DNA of 64,000 nt from Gallaecimonas mangrovi (GTDB lineage Bacteria; Pseudomonadota; Gammaproteobacteria; Enterobacterales; Gallaecimonadaceae): contig NZ_CP031416.1 of assembly GCF_003367375.1 (NCBI RefSeq), forward strand, positions 62,001 to 126,000, given 5' to 3'. The position numbers and the translations under genes are program-made. Below, in pieces: positions 53,048 through 62,710 of the stretch (positions are counted from its first letter, which is position 1; every line of letters starts with the position of its first letter). The notes beneath the pieces were generated by a model. The model saw only the letters and a program-made list of their open reading frames with translations, did not search any database and had not been told where the DNA came from.

Positions 53048-53078
53048 AAAACAAAAGGCCGGTTAACCGGCCTTTTGT
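53048..53078 (-). terminator. Terminator of the HD-GYP gene
   Basis: Minus strand AAAAGGCCGG/CCGGCCTTTT stem around TTAA, followed by GTTTTTTGG. Confidence 0.85.
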
Positions 53079-53093
53079 TGGGTCAGCAAAGAC

Positions 53094-54209
53094 TTAGGAA
53101 AGGGCTGAGCGTTTGAAGTCCAGTTCGGTATCGGCGTAGGTTTTGGACACCTCGTAGAACTGGTCAGCAATGCTGATAAAGGTGTCAAAAATGCTTGGGT
53201 CAAAATGGCTACCCCTGCCTTCTTGCATGATGGCAATGGCCTTGGCGTGGGGAAAAGCCGGCTTATACACCCGCACACTAATCAGCGCATCATAGACATC
53301 GGCAATGGCCATCAACCGGGCTGACAGCGGAATATCTTCACCTTTAAGGCCCTGTGGGTAACCGCTGCCGTCCCACTTTTCATGGTGGCCGTAGGCAATT
53401 TCCATGGCGTAGCGCAGGAAGTTGTTGGCTTCATTCAGGGTGCCAATGGCGGCATTCAGGGCATCGCGCCCATACCCGGGGTGCTTTTTCATTTCGGCAA
53501 ATTCGGCGTCGGTGAGTTTGCCGGGTTTTAGTAAAATATGGTCTGGCACCCCAACCTTGCCAATGTCGTGCAAGGGCGCAGATTTAAAGAGCATGGTGAT
53601 ATTTTCCGGCGTCAGCTCCACGGCGTATTGGGGCTTTTTGGCCAGTTCCGTGGCCAGAAGCTGCACATAATGCTGGGTGCGACGAATATGGTTGCCGGTT
53701 TCCGGATCGCGCGCTTCGGCCAGGGCACCCATCGATACCATGGCTACGTCCTGCAGCTCGGCTAGCTGGTGGGTACGCTCGCGCACCTTGTCTTCCAGTT
53801 GCTGGTTTTGTTGTTCTAATGCTTTACGGGCCTGGGCCAGCGCTAAGTGGTTTTTTACCCGCGCCAGCAAAATCGGCGGGCTCAAGGGTTTGGTAATGTA
53901 ATCGGCGGCGCCCAATGCCAAACCGTGGGCTTCGTCTTTAATATCGGCTTTAGCGGTGAGAAATATCACCGGAATGGCCTGGGTATTGGGGTCGGCCTTG
54001 AGCTGCTGGCATAACTGGTAACCGTCGACATCCGGCATCATTACATCAAGCAGAATAAGGTCTGGTGCCTTACGTTCAATGATTTTAAGGGCCAACGTGG
54101 CGTTAATGGCCGCCTGAACGTTGTAGCTTTCCTTGAGCACTTCCTTGGCAACGTCGATATTGGCCGGCGTGTCATCAACAATCAAAATGGTGTACTGAGC
54201 GTTGTCCAT
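53094..54209 (-). CDS. Response regulator with HD-GYP c-di-GMP phosphodiesterase domain
   Basis: 371 aa. Receiver domain with D12/D13 and phosphoacceptor D55 (LILLDVMMPDVDG), K107; coiled linker (125-155); HD-GYP domain with HD at 214-215 (HDIGKVGVPD) and the full HHEKWDGSGYPQGLKG (275-290) needed for c-di-GMP hydrolysis to GMP, so likely active (RpfG type). Three bases after the hybrid kinase stop, so probably phosphorylated by it. Gives a c-di-GMP lowering output that could oppose the PilZ-regulated synthase at 8-11 kb; that link is inference. Confidence 0.93.
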   Translation of the reverse strand: MDNAQYTILIVDDTPANIDVAKEVLKESYNVQAAINATLALKIIERKAPDLILLDVMMPDVDGYQLCQQLKADPNTQAIPVIFLTAKADIKDEAHGLALGAADYITKPLSPPILLARVKNHLALAQARKALEQQNQQLEDKVRERTHQLAELQDVAMVSMGALAEARDPETGNHIRRTQHYVQLLATELAKKPQYAVELTPENITMLFKSAPLHDIGKVGVPDHILLKPGKLTDAEFAEMKKHPGYGRDALNAAIGTLNEANNFLRYAMEIAYGHHEKWDGSGYPQGLKGEDIPLSARLMAIADVYDALISVRVYKPAFPHAKAIAIMQEGRGSHFDPSIFDTFISIADQFYEVSKTYADTELDFKRSALS

Positions 54210-54212
54210 GGG

Positions 54213-57200
54213 TTAATCCTTGATGGCCTCGGCCACAACGGCCTGTAAATGTACTTTCGCTTGCTCGTAGTCGTATTCGTCCAGGCAGCGTGCCAGCTTT
54301 TCCAATTCGGGTTTAACGCCGCTGGCCATGATGCCAAGCAACTGCTGGCAGCTTTCCTGGGCATTGACATCAAAGTCATCTATTTGCGCTTCAAGCCGCG
54401 CTAACACTGGCCCTGGCTGCTGCAACGCCGGCGCTTTAGCCGCGGCAGCTTTACCATCAAGCGCGGCGAGCTTTTGCAAGGTGTCTTGTAAGATTGCTGT
54501 TAGCTCGGCAATACCGGCGATATTGCCTGTGGCCAGTTGCGGTTCAATGGCTAAGCAGTGCTGGTAAAGCGCAGTGGCACCCAAGTTACCGGCCAAGCCT
54601 TTTAGGCGGTGCACTTCAAATTTTAAGGCGTCTGTATCGGCTTTTTCGGCAAGGCTGCTGAGCTTGGTGGCGGTTTGCTGCTCGTCGCGCGCGGCGTTTT
54701 GTAAAAGCTTTAGTAGCAGTTGGCTGTTACCGCCAAGGCGCAGCAGGGCATTGTCGATATCAAAGCCGCTAAGATCCTCAAAGCCAATGGTGTGGTTATC
54801 GGTTTTAACCGCTTGCTGGTGGGTTTCGGCCAGTGGCAAGTAGTGCGCGAGGGTGCTCATTAGTGCGTCGGGGTCGATGGGCTTTTTGACGTGGGCGTTC
54901 ATACCGGCGTCTAAGCACTGCTGCACATCGCTTTCCATCACATTGGCGGTCATCGCAACGATGGGTAGCTCGGCCAACGCGCTCTGTTGGCGCAGCTGGC
55001 GAGTGGCTTCAAAGCCATCCATTACCGGCATTTGAATGTCCATTAGCACCAGTTTGAAATCGGTTTTGGCAACGGCGTCCAGCGCTTGCTGGCCGTCACC
55101 GGCAATGGTGACCTCGAGGCCCGCTTGTTCTAGCAATTCTTGGGCAACCTGCTGGTTGATGGGGTTATCTTCTACCAGCAGTACCGGCGCGCGGCTGAAG
55201 TGGTATTGGTTGCCGTGGTCAAGGTGTTGGCGTTTCGCTGGCGCTTTGGCACTGGGGCTAAAGACTTCCATAATGGTGTTGAACAGCACCGAGGGATTAA
55301 CCGGTTTGGCCAAAAAGCTTTCTACCTTGGCTTCTTGCGCCTCATTCATGATCTCTTCGCGGCTGTAGGCGGACACCATCACCACTTTCGGGGCGTTTTT
55401 GATGTCGGGGTCGGCATTGATGCGCCGGCAGGTTTCAATGCCGTCGATACCCGGCATTGCCCAGTCCATCAGTACCAGCTGGTATTCTTTTTCCCGCATC
55501 ATGGCTAGCGCTTGTTGGCCGCTAAGGGCGGTATCGTTCTGGCAACCCATTTGCCCTAACAGGTTACTGAGAATATCCAGTGACGCTTGATTGTCGTCCA
55601 CCACCAGCACCTTGAGGCCTTTAAAGTCGGCGGCGGTAGTGACTTTATGCTCTTGTACCTGGGGCAGTGCTAACTGGGCGGTAAACCAGAAGGTACTGCC
55701 TTTACCCAACTCGCTTTCAACGCCGGTGCTGCCGCCCATTAGCCCCGCCAACCTTTTACAAATCACCAGGCCAAGGCCGGTGCCGCCATAGCGACGGGTG
55801 GTGGAGTTATCGGCTTGCGAAAATGACTGAAACAGCCGGCTTAGTTGCTCTTGGCTCATACCGATGCCGGTGTCAGTAACGGTAAAGCGCAAGGTGACTT
55901 GGTTGTGGCTGGTGCTTTCGCGCTGTATTGCCACCACAATCTCACCTTTTTCGGTGAATTTAACCGCATTATTGACCAAGTTAGTTAGTACCTGGCCAAG
56001 GCGCAGCGGATCACCCACCAGGTGGTCGGGCACATCACTACCGATATCAAAGAGCAGCTCCAGGCCTTTTTTATCAATATTGAGCTGCACCAGGTTGGCC
56101 ATGTTCTCCAGCACTTTTTCCATGGAAAAGTCGGTTTTTTCCAGGCTCATCTGGCCGGCTTCGATTTTTGAAAAATCGAGAATGTCGTTGATGATGCGCA
56201 GCAATGCTTTGGCGGCAATATCGATTTTGCCAAGGTAGTCGCGCTGTTTATCGGTTAAATCGGTGCGTAGCGCCAAGTGGTTCATGCCCAAAATGGCATT
56301 CATGGGGGTGCGTATTTCATGGCTCATGTTGGCCAAGAAATCCGATTTTGCTTTGGTTGCCTGCTCGGCTTTCTCTTGGGCGATTTTGAGTTCGGTTACA
56401 TCAACAATAACCCCCACCAACCCCGCCGGGCGGCCGTCCGCCAAGCCAAAGCCTCTTACCCAATACAGCACTTGGTGCTCTTGACCGTCAGCAAAACGCT
56501 GAACGATTTCGCGGCTGGTACTGCCCTGGCGGCGAATAAGCGCCATGTCTTCTTCGTGGAAAGCCTGGCGGTCTTGCTGGTCCAAATAGGTTAAATCGAG
56601 CACCGTTTTACCGATAAGGTCGTCCCGGTTTACCCCGTAAGCGGCCTCATAAGCCTGGTTAAAACCAACAAATTGGCCGTTGGTGCCTTTGATGAAAATG
56701 GGGTAGGGGATGGTGTCGATAAGGGCCGACTGGAACATCAACCGGCTTTGCCGGGCCAGTTCGATTTCCTTGCGCTGGCTGATGTTTTCAACCACCCACA
56801 GAATGCCTTGCAGGTCACTTTCGCTACTGAGCGGCTTGGCTGAAAGCGAACACCAGATGGGGTTGTTATCGGCGGTACATAACTGGTGGTCGAATTGGAA
56901 CTGCCCTTGCTGGCGGATTTGTTGGTTAAGGTCTTTAAAGCTGATGTTCTTTTCGGCAAAGAGCTTGGGGAAAGACCAACCCACCAGGGTTGAGGGACCG
57001 GCGTAGCCTAAAAGGCCGGTCAAGCTCTTGTTGCAACGAACAATGTGCAATTGCTCGTCAACCAAGACGATGCCCACCTGGGCACTGTCGAAGATATTCT
57101 GCAGATCGGCCTTAATGGCGGTGATGTCGTGTTGGGCCTTAACCCGCTGCGCCACTTCTTTGGCCAGCTTACGGTTGGCGAATAAAATCACCGCAACAAT

Positions 57201-58832
57201 GACCGCCGCAATGGCGAAAATGCCTAAGGTAATTAACCACACTAACTGCCAATTGGTTTGTTCTGTGGTGCGCACATTGACCCAGCGGTCATAAAAAGAT
57301 TGGCGTTGGTCGTCGGTAAGCTGTGCCAGGGCTTTATTCAGAATGGGGATAAGCTGTGGCCAGTCTTTGCGCACCGCCATGGCCAGTTTAAAGGAATAGG
57401 GGGTGGTGGCGGCAATTTTAAGGTTATGAAACTGATGCTGGCGGATGTTGTAGGTAACGGCTGCTTGGTTATCAAAAGCGGCAGCGACATCACCGCCACT
57501 AACAGCCGCCAGGGCCTTTTCTAAATTGCTAAAGCCCACTACCTCAATGCTTGGGTAGTCTTGCTGCAAATACTCTTGGGTAACATAGCCCTGTACCACC
57601 GCCACCTTTTTGCCTTTAAGGTCATTTAGGCCAGCAATAAAGGGCGCCTTGGCGCGGGTTATCAGCACCATCGGCAGGGTTTGGTAAGGGTCGGTAAAGA
57701 GGTAGTCTTTGCGGCGCTCGGCGCTGGGCGTCATGGCCGGGAACAGGTCGACCTTGCCTTCCTTATAAGCCGCTAAAGCCTGCGCCCAAGATAAGCCCTT
57801 AACCGGCTTCATTTGCACATTCAGTAGTGTCGATAACCAGTTGATGTACTCCGAACCTACCCCAACATATTCATTTTGTTTCGAAAAACCTTCTATCGGC
57901 AACCAGGAAGGGTCAATGCCCAAGCGAATGCTGCGGTGCTGATCCAGCCATTGTTTTTGTTTGTCGGTAAGGGCAAAGGCTTGGCTGGAAACAATGTTTT
58001 GTAGGTAATGGCTGCGAATACTGTTGATGTCGTCATCACTGAGGCTATTGAGCCCCTTTTGCAGAATCGACAGCAATAACGGCTGCTGAGGACTTATGGC
58101 AAAGGCAAGGGTGGTTGAGGGAGCGCTAAAGGCACTAATACGCGCGAGCTGCCCGGGGAAATCGTGGTGAGCCAGATATTGGCCAGTAAAATTAGGGCCA
58201 ATAAAAAGGTCGGCCTGAGAGGCGGCCAGCATCGCCAAGCCTTGGTGAGTATCGCGGGCTTCCTTGATTTGCAGCTGCGGATAGCGCTGGTGTACCAAGG
58301 TGACCAGGCCATTGCCTTTAAGCACTGCCACGGTCTGTGTTGACAGCTGTTCGGCGCCAGTGATGGGCGCATCGTTGCTGCGGCCAAATATCGCTGGCAC
58401 CGTTTCGAGATAAGGTGAGGTCAGTAGCAGCGTTTGTTCGCTATTAGCGTGACGACGATACTGGGCAATCACATCCAAGTTGCCATCGCGCAAAGCCTGC
58501 AGCTGTAACTTGGGCTTATCAAAGTGTACCTGCAGGTTAAGGCCTGCCTTGTCGGCAATGCGGCTTAATATGTCGGCGCTAATACCTTCATAAACGCCAC
58601 TTTGTGATTGGAATTCAAAAGGAGCAGCATCTATGGCGCCCACTTTAAGTTGCCGGTGCGCTTTAACCCAGGCCTGCTCTTGTGGAGTCAGTGATAAGTC
58701 GGCGGATATGGCTTGGCTACTAAAAACAGCAAAAAAGGCGGCACCGGCAATCAGCCATGCTGCCTTTTGACAACGCTTACTTAACAGCAACACAGTGAGC
58801 GGTCCATCGTTATAAATCCTTGTGGCTATCAC
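54213..58832 (-). CDS. BvgS/EvgS-like hybrid sensor kinase
   Basis: Up to 1539 aa. Signal peptide about 15-44; two periplasmic SBP_bac_3 (Venus flytrap) domains at about 60-285 and 300-515; membrane helix about 530-550; two PAS domains (about 580-690, 700-810); HisKA with His near 837 ([13 protein letters not shown]); HATPase with N box near 957 and G2 YGGTGLGL near 1017; two receivers with Asp near 1122 ([10 protein letters not shown]) and 1264 ([13 protein letters not shown]); HPt with His near 1407 ([12 protein letters not shown]). Senses amino-acid-like or small organic ligands. The GTG at 58832 lies inside a hairpin and the start is uncertain; a GTG at 58793 begins right at the signal peptide. 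Confidence 0.92.
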   Translation of the reverse strand: MIATRIYNDGPLTVLLLSKRCQKAAWLIAGAAFFAVFSSQAISADLSLTPQEQAWVKAHRQLKVGAIDAAPFEFQSQSGVYEGISADILSRIADKAGLNLQVHFDKPKLQLQALRDGNLDVIAQYRRHANSEQTLLLTSPYLETVPAIFGRSNDAPITGAEQLSTQTVAVLKGNGLVTLVHQRYPQLQIKEARDTHQGLAMLAASQADLFIGPNFTGQYLAHHDFPGQLARISAFSAPSTTLAFAISPQQPLLLSILQKGLNSLSDDDINSIRSHYLQNIVSSQAFALTDKQKQWLDQHRSIRLGIDPSWLPIEGFSKQNEYVGVGSEYINWLSTLLNVQMKPVKGLSWAQALAAYKEGKVDLFPAMTPSAERRKDYLFTDPYQTLPMVLITRAKAPFIAGLNDLKGKKVAVVQGYVTQEYLQQDYPSIEVVGFSNLEKALAAVSGGDVAAAFDNQAAVTYNIRQHQFHNLKIAATTPYSFKLAMAVRKDWPQLIPILNKALAQLTDDQRQSFYDRWVNVRTTEQTNWQLVWLITLGIFAIAAVIVAVILFANRKLAKEVAQRVKAQHDITAIKADLQNIFDSAQVGIVLVDEQLHIVRCNKSLTGLLGYAGPSTLVGWSFPKLFAEKNISFKDLNQQIRQQGQFQFDHQLCTADNNPIWCSLSAKPLSSESDLQGILWVVENISQRKEIELARQSRLMFQSALIDTIPYPIFIKGTNGQFVGFNQAYEAAYGVNRDDLIGKTVLDLTYLDQQDRQAFHEEDMALIRRQGSTSREIVQRFADGQEHQVLYWVRGFGLADGRPAGLVGVIVDVTELKIAQEKAEQATKAKSDFLANMSHEIRTPMNAILGMNHLALRTDLTDKQRDYLGKIDIAAKALLRIINDILDFSKIEAGQMSLEKTDFSMEKVLENMANLVQLNIDKKGLELLFDIGSDVPDHLVGDPLRLGQVLTNLVNNAVKFTEKGEIVVAIQRESTSHNQVTLRFTVTDTGIGMSQEQLSRLFQSFSQADNSTTRRYGGTGLGLVICKRLAGLMGGSTGVESELGKGSTFWFTAQLALPQVQEHKVTTAADFKGLKVLVVDDNQASLDILSNLLGQMGCQNDTALSGQQALAMMREKEYQLVLMDWAMPGIDGIETCRRINADPDIKNAPKVVMVSAYSREEIMNEAQEAKVESFLAKPVNPSVLFNTIMEVFSPSAKAPAKRQHLDHGNQYHFSRAPVLLVEDNPINQQVAQELLEQAGLEVTIAGDGQQALDAVAKTDFKLVLMDIQMPVMDGFEATRQLRQQSALAELPIVAMTANVMESDVQQCLDAGMNAHVKKPIDPDALMSTLAHYLPLAETHQQAVKTDNHTIGFEDLSGFDIDNALLRLGGNSQLLLKLLQNAARDEQQTATKLSSLAEKADTDALKFEVHRLKGLAGNLGATALYQHCLAIEPQLATGNIAGIAELTAILQDTLQKLAALDGKAAAAKAPALQQPGPVLARLEAQIDDFDVNAQESCQQLLGIMASGVKPELEKLARCLDEYDYEQAKVHLQAVVAEAIKD
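58781..58807 (-). CDS. Putative 8-codon leader ORF with three Cys codons
   Basis: ATG GAC CGC TCA CTG TGT TGC TGT TAA read in a frame different from the kinase; AAGGA lies nine bases upstream. It ends just after the possible downstream kinase start at 58793. May be a Cys-responsive leader or chance. Confidence 0.25.
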   Translation of the reverse strand: MDRSLCCC

Positions 58833-58850
58833 CGGTAGGGCGCCCGGTGA
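58831..58850 (-). other. Hairpin at the kinase start
   Basis: Minus strand CACCGG/CCGGTG stem with eight-base loop; the annotated GTG start is part of the 3' arm, so it would be hidden in the folded message. Confidence 0.4.
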
Positions 58851-58949
58851 CTTTTCCTTAGGCTAAGGCCTGCCATAAAGCTTAGCAATCAGTTGGCGTC
58901 GAAAATTTGACGCATCTCTATTTAACTGTTTTTTTTGAAGTTTAAATAA

Positions 58950-58980
58950 AAAAGGCCGCTCGCCGGCGGCCTTTTTTTAT
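58950..58980 (-). terminator. Terminator of sodA
   Basis: AGGCCGC/GCGGCCT-type stem (58953-58959, 58965-58971) flanked by A and T runs; minus strand ends TTTTTTTATTT. Confidence 0.82.
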
Positions 58981-58987
58981 TCACAAT

Positions 58988-59599
58988 TTACGCCAGCGCC
59001 GCGATATAATTTTGCTCAACCTGTGGCCAATTTATAACCTTAAAAAAGGCCTTAATGTAATCCGGGCGCTTATTTTGATACTTGAGGTAATACGCGTGTT
59101 CCCAAACATCTAACCCCAAGATGGGGGTGTTGCCGTTAAGCAAGGGGCTGTCTTGGTTGAGGGTGTTTTCTACCACCAGTTTGCCGTCTGGCGTCACTGA
59201 CAGCCAGGCCCAGCCAGAGCCAAAACGCGCCACGGCGGCGTTGGTAAAAGCGGCTTTAAAGGCATCAAAGCCGCCTAATTCCTGGTCAATGGCCTTGGCC
59301 AGCTTTGGTTGCGGTGTTCCGCCGCCCTGTGCTGACATTACCGTCCAAAACAGCGAGTGGTTGGCATGGCCGCCGCCATGGTTGATCACGGCTTGGCGCT
59401 TGGCTTGCGGTACGTCACTTAGCTGGCGCAAAAGCTGCTCAACGGGCCAGTCTTCAAGGCCAGTGCCCTCAAGGGCGTCATTGAGTTTGTCGACGTAGGT
59501 TTGGTGGTGGCGCGAATGGTGAATTTCCATGGTGAGCGCATCGATGTGCGGTTCCAGTGCATCGTAAGCGTAAGGAATTGCGGGTAATTGATGTGCCAT
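58988..59599 (-). CDS. sodA: Superoxide dismutase, Mn type
   Basis: 203 aa. Metal ligands seen: first His in [14 protein letters not shown] region, second in [11 protein letters not shown], Asp and His in [20 protein letters not shown]. The NQDSPL segment with Gln and the [10 protein letters not shown] pattern are of the Mn-type rather than Fe-type. Converts superoxide to hydrogen peroxide and oxygen in the cytoplasm. ATG 59599 has GGAG at eight bases; upstream ATG and GTG (59605, 59608) are too near the binding site. A Fur-like box lies about 100 bases upstream, as for sodA in E. coli. Confidence 0.94.
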   Translation of the reverse strand: MAHQLPAIPYAYDALEPHIDALTMEIHHSRHHQTYVDKLNDALEGTGLEDWPVEQLLRQLSDVPQAKRQAVINHGGGHANHSLFWTVMSAQGGGTPQPKLAKAIDQELGGFDAFKAAFTNAAVARFGSGWAWLSVTPDGKLVVENTLNQDSPLLNGNTPILGLDVWEHAYYLKYQNKRPDYIKAFFKVINWPQVEQNYIAALA

Positions 59600-59693
59600 C
59601 TGCATCACTCCTTATGGTGAAGGGTTATGCCGCCAGGGCCGCATACTCTGGCGGTGTCAGCACCAGTAAACCACTCATTTCTTTTATTTAAAA

Positions 59694-59710
59694 GATAACT
59701 ATTATCATTT
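59694..59710. promoter_or_regulatory. Fur-like box upstream of sodA
   Basis: GATAACTATTATCATTT, close to the Fur consensus GATAATGATAATCATTATC in its left 16 positions. Placed in the sodA promoter region; iron-loaded Fur represses MnSOD genes in related bacteria. Confidence 0.6.
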
Positions 59711-59749
59711 GTGATTTTGTAAAGTAGATGGCGATAATCGCCGTTGAAC

Positions 59750-59779
59750 AAAAAAGCCGCCATGAGGCGGCTTTTTTTA
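59750..59779. terminator. Bidirectional terminator
   Basis: AAAAAGCCGCC/GGCGGCTTTTT stem with loop ATGA. Ends the transcript from the muramidase gene (minus) before the sodA promoter. Confidence 0.8.
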
Positions 59780-59807
59780 TGGCTGCTGGGCTCGGAGAAT
59801 TTTCCCT

Positions 59808-59947
59808 TTAGGGCCGACAACTGGCTTTGGGCATCTTCACAAACCAGGGTTTTAGGTGACGCTTAATAACCAGGCCTTTTTCGTCAATCAGCGGCTTATC
59901 CGCTTTGCACAAAGCCCCGGCCTTTGGCCGCAGTAGCTACTAGCCAT
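59808..59947 (-). pseudogene. Possible small gene broken by a one-base shift
   Basis: From ATG 59947 (MASSYCGQRPG) the frame stops after 19 codons. If one G were added in the GGGG run, it would continue ALCKADKPLIDEKGLVIKRH..PKASCRP and stop at 59808, giving 46 aa. The second part looks protein-like (basic, hydrophilic). No ribosome binding site of note. Weak call; no family recognised. Confidence 0.25.
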
Positions 59948-59950
59948 GGC

Positions 59951-60802
59951 TTAGCAATGACGTTGATAAGCCGCTTGCAGGCGCTCAGCATAGTGATTTT
60001 GCTGGTAGCTTTCGCCGTTGTATCTTCTGGCAAAGTCGTCCCACTGCTTGGTTTGCAGGTATTGGCCCAGTTGCTGGCTTTTAATAAAGCTAACAAAGGC
60101 CGCTAACTGCTCTTTGGCGGAGGTAAATTGCGCTGTAACCATCTCATCAATGTCACTAAAGCCCGCGGCTGAATAATGAAAACCCATTATCTGAAATTGC
60201 CCCCAAGACGCCGATTGCAGCGCCGCTGCCCTGTTAAGCGCCATCGCCGCGGTTAAGCGGTCATATTCCTGTTCGCCACCCAAATAAAGCGCCCTGTTCC
60301 AGGTGGCGCTGGAAAGCGCCGGCTGGGTGGCATCAAAAACATGGTTGGTCAGTCTCGAAAAAATATGCGCCTCAAAAAGTATGACGGGGCGCCCAGAGTG
60401 TAAAAAGGCATTGCCCTGGCTTTCTACGTCGGCCACGGCCTTAAGGGCCGCAAGCGCTATGCCGAGGTCTGCGGCGGCTTGTTGATAGTCGGTTTCTTGC
60501 AAGGGCGGATGCGGGCAAACGGGCGGCAGCGCGGTAGCAGTATCGGCGTTAACGCCGCGATTAAGCAGCAGCAGCGTTTTACCGTCAGGGTCCACCCGCT
60601 CATCCGGGTGCTGCATCTCAACCACCAACCGCTGAAAAAGGGCAATGGCGTTTAAGGTGCTTGGGCCCATAACGCCGTCTTCGGCGAGGCTGACATTAAA
60701 AGCGGGCAACTGTTGGTGGTTTAGCAGCCACTGCACGGTTTTAACATCACTGCTGTGGTTGTCGCAGCCGCGGCCAACAGCTGCACTAAGGGTCTTTGAC
60801 AT
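59951..60802 (-). CDS. N-acetylmuramidase with peptidoglycan-binding domain
   Basis: 283 aa. N-terminal PG_binding_1-type domain (about 10-70; SSDVKTVQWLLNHQQLP, EDGVMGPSTLNAIALFQRLV), then an N-acetylmuramidase (DUF3380) domain with DVESQGNAFLHSGRPVILFEAHIFSRLT (about 120-147), the Glu of DVES or FEAH being catalytic candidates, and SWGQFQIMGFHYSAAGF (about 205-221). No signal peptide and no membrane helix. The fold is typical of phage endolysins and of some T6SS or tailocin effectors; no phage or secretion genes are near. ATG 60802 has GGAGAG upstream. Confidence 0.85.
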   Translation of the reverse strand: MSKTLSAAVGRGCDNHSSDVKTVQWLLNHQQLPAFNVSLAEDGVMGPSTLNAIALFQRLVVEMQHPDERVDPDGKTLLLLNRGVNADTATALPPVCPHPPLQETDYQQAAADLGIALAALKAVADVESQGNAFLHSGRPVILFEAHIFSRLTNHVFDATQPALSSATWNRALYLGGEQEYDRLTAAMALNRAAALQSASWGQFQIMGFHYSAAGFSDIDEMVTAQFTSAKEQLAAFVSFIKSQQLGQYLQTKQWDDFARRYNGESYQQNHYAERLQAAYQRHC

Positions 60803-60908
60803 CACTCTCTCCGTGAGTGCTCGGCGCCTTTGCCTCTAGCAAGCATAGCCGCTGACCCACACCGCTTTGTGACGGCGCTTGGATTTTTAAAAACGGGGGA
60901 ACTGAAAT

Positions 60909-60938
60909 AAAAAAGCCCCACCAAAGCGGGGCTTTTTT
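60909..60938 (-). terminator. Terminator of yicC
   Basis: AAGCCCC/GGGGCTT stem with T run on both strands; placed just after the yicC stop on the minus strand. Confidence 0.82.
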
Positions 60939-60950
60939 GTAGAAACGGCG

Positions 60951-61814
60951 TTATTCGATATTTTGAATTTGCTCGCGCATCTGCTCAATCAGCACTTTTA
61001 ATTCCACCGAGCTGGCGGTAATTTCGCTGTTGATGGATTTTGAACCCAGGGTGTTCGCCTCGCGGTTAAACTCTTGCATCATAAAATCCAGGCGGCGGCC
61101 AATGGCGCCTTTGCCTTTAAAGATTTTACGGGTCTCTTTAACGTGGGATTCCAAGCGGTCTAGCTCTTCGGCCACATCAATGCGGCTGGCCAGCATCACC
61201 ATTTCTTGCTCAAGGCGGCCCGGTTCCAGCTCAACCTTGGCTTCTTCGAAGCGGTTTTGCATGCGCTCGCGCTGCCAGACCAAAACTTCGGGCATTTTTT
61301 CCCGCACCTTGGCCACTTCCACCAGCACGCCTTCAAGACGGCTTTCGATAAGGACTTTAAGGGTGTCACCTTCGCGGCCGCGGGCGGCAATAAAGTCTTC
61401 TAAGGCGTCGTCAAAGGCGGCCAGCAGTTCTTCGCTGATGGCATCAAGGTCGGCTTCTGGGGCGTTCATTACCCCGGGCCAGCGCAGAATATCAACCACA
61501 TTAATGTTTGACTGCGGCGCCTTGGTGGCCAGCTCGCTGGCGCGGGCCATCAGCATGTCGGCCAGGGCCTTGTTAAAGGCTAGGGAGTTGGCGTCGGCGT
61601 TGGCAAAGTCATAGCGCAGCTGCACTTCAACTTTGCCGCGGCTGAGCTTGGCGCGCAGTTTTTCACGCAGCACCGGATCTAAGCTTCTAAAGGCGTCGGG
61701 CAGACGAAAATAGGTTTCTAAATAGCGCTGGTTAACCGAGCGAATTTCCCAGGAGGCGGTGCCCCAGTCGGCCCGTACATCTTTACGGGCAAAGGCGGTC
61801 ATGCTGTAAGTCAT
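60951..61814 (-). CDS. yicC: YicC/YloC-family endoribonuclease
   Basis: 287 aa, same length as E. coli YicC. Start MTYSMTAFARKD, internal EIRSVNQRYLETYFRLP, SRGKVEVQLRYD and C-terminal GRRLDFMMQEFNREANTLGSKSIN are family signatures. E. coli YicC is an endoribonuclease that promotes small RNA (RyhB) decay with PNPase. ATG 61814 has AAGGA eight bases upstream; a longer frame to 61850 is not needed. Divergent from rph. Confidence 0.95.
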   Translation of the reverse strand: MTYSMTAFARKDVRADWGTASWEIRSVNQRYLETYFRLPDAFRSLDPVLREKLRAKLSRGKVEVQLRYDFANADANSLAFNKALADMLMARASELATKAPQSNINVVDILRWPGVMNAPEADLDAISEELLAAFDDALEDFIAARGREGDTLKVLIESRLEGVLVEVAKVREKMPEVLVWQRERMQNRFEEAKVELEPGRLEQEMVMLASRIDVAEELDRLESHVKETRKIFKGKGAIGRRLDFMMQEFNREANTLGSKSINSEITASSVELKVLIEQMREQIQNIE

Positions 61815-61952
61815 AAGGGCGTCCTTATCGATTTGCGCCCAGTATCCCACATTCGCGCCTTGCAGTGAAAAGTCTCAAGCGCCGCCCTTGGCGTGGCCCT
61901 TATTGGCCCCTTCCTTTATAATGACCGCCAATTCTTTCAGCCAGGACTCTTC

Positions 61953-62666
61953 ATGCGACACAGCGGCCGAACCCCCAGCCAAACCCGTGAGGTTAGTATT
62001 ACCCGCCATTACACTCAGCACGCCGAAGGTTCGGTGCTGGTGGCCTTTGGTAACACCAAGGTTTTGTGCACCGCCTCTGTTGTTGAAGGTGCGCCGCGCT
62101 GGTTAAAAGGCAAAGGCCAAGGCTGGGTAACCGCTGAGTACGGCATGTTGCCACGCGCCACCCACACCCGTAATGACCGCGAAGCGGCGCGGGGCAAGCA
62201 GTCGGGCCGGACCATGGAAATTCAGCGCCTTATTGCCCGTAGCCTGAGGGCGGCGGTGGATTTAACCAAGCTGGGCGATGTTACCATCACCGTTGATTGC
62301 GACGTGATCCAAGCCGATGGCGGCACCCGCACCGCGGCCATTACCGGCGGTTGTGTGGCCCTGTTTGATGCGTTGACCTGGATGGTTGAGCAGAAGAAAA
62401 TTAAAGCCAGCCCCTTTAAGCAAATGGTGGCGGCGCTGTCGGTGGGCATGGTGGCAGGTACCGCCGTTTGTGACCTTGATTACGTGGAAGACTCCAGCGC
62501 CGAAACCGATATGAATGTGGTGATGACCGAAGACGGCCGCATGATTGAGGTGCAAGGCACCGCCGAAGCAGAGCCCTTTAGCCGCCAAGACCTCAACGCC
62601 ATGTTGGAGCTGGCTGAAAACGGTATCAGCCAACTCTTTACTGCCCAGCGCGCTGCGCTGGCTTGA
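61953..62666 (+). CDS. rph: Ribonuclease PH
   Basis: 237 aa (E. coli 238). 3'-5' phosphorolytic exonuclease for tRNA 3' ends. Start [21 protein letters not shown] as usual; [21 protein letters not shown] and phosphate/active region [33 protein letters not shown] 61953 preceded by AGGA; the frame extends upstream to 61893 but that part is not conserved. Intact, unlike the frameshifted rph of E. coli K-12. Confidence 0.96.
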   Translation: MRHSGRTPSQTREVSITRHYTQHAEGSVLVAFGNTKVLCTASVVEGAPRWLKGKGQGWVTAEYGMLPRATHTRNDREAARGKQSGRTMEIQRLIARSLRAAVDLTKLGDVTITVDCDVIQADGGTRTAAITGGCVALFDALTWMVEQKKIKASPFKQMVAALSVGMVAGTAVCDLDYVEDSSAETDMNVVMTEDGRMIEVQGTAEAEPFSRQDLNAMLELAENGISQLFTAQRAALA

Positions 62667-62675
62667 ATGAATTGA

Positions 62676-62700
62676 ACGGGGCCTTGGCCCCGTTTTTTTA
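62676..62700 (+). terminator. Attenuator-like terminator before pyrE
   Basis: ACGGGGCC/GGCCCCGT stem (62676-62683, 62686-62693) and seven T. It lies ten bases after rph and ends eleven bases before pyrE, the place of the UTP-sensing attenuator in E. coli, where translation of the rph end controls pyrE. Confidence 0.75.
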
Positions 62701-62710
62701 GGAAAGTGCC

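Noticed and set aside
59605-59820. Minus-strand 71-codon open frame upstream of sodA
   Set aside because: It runs through a terminator, the Fur-like box and the sodA ribosome binding site; no protein-like features.
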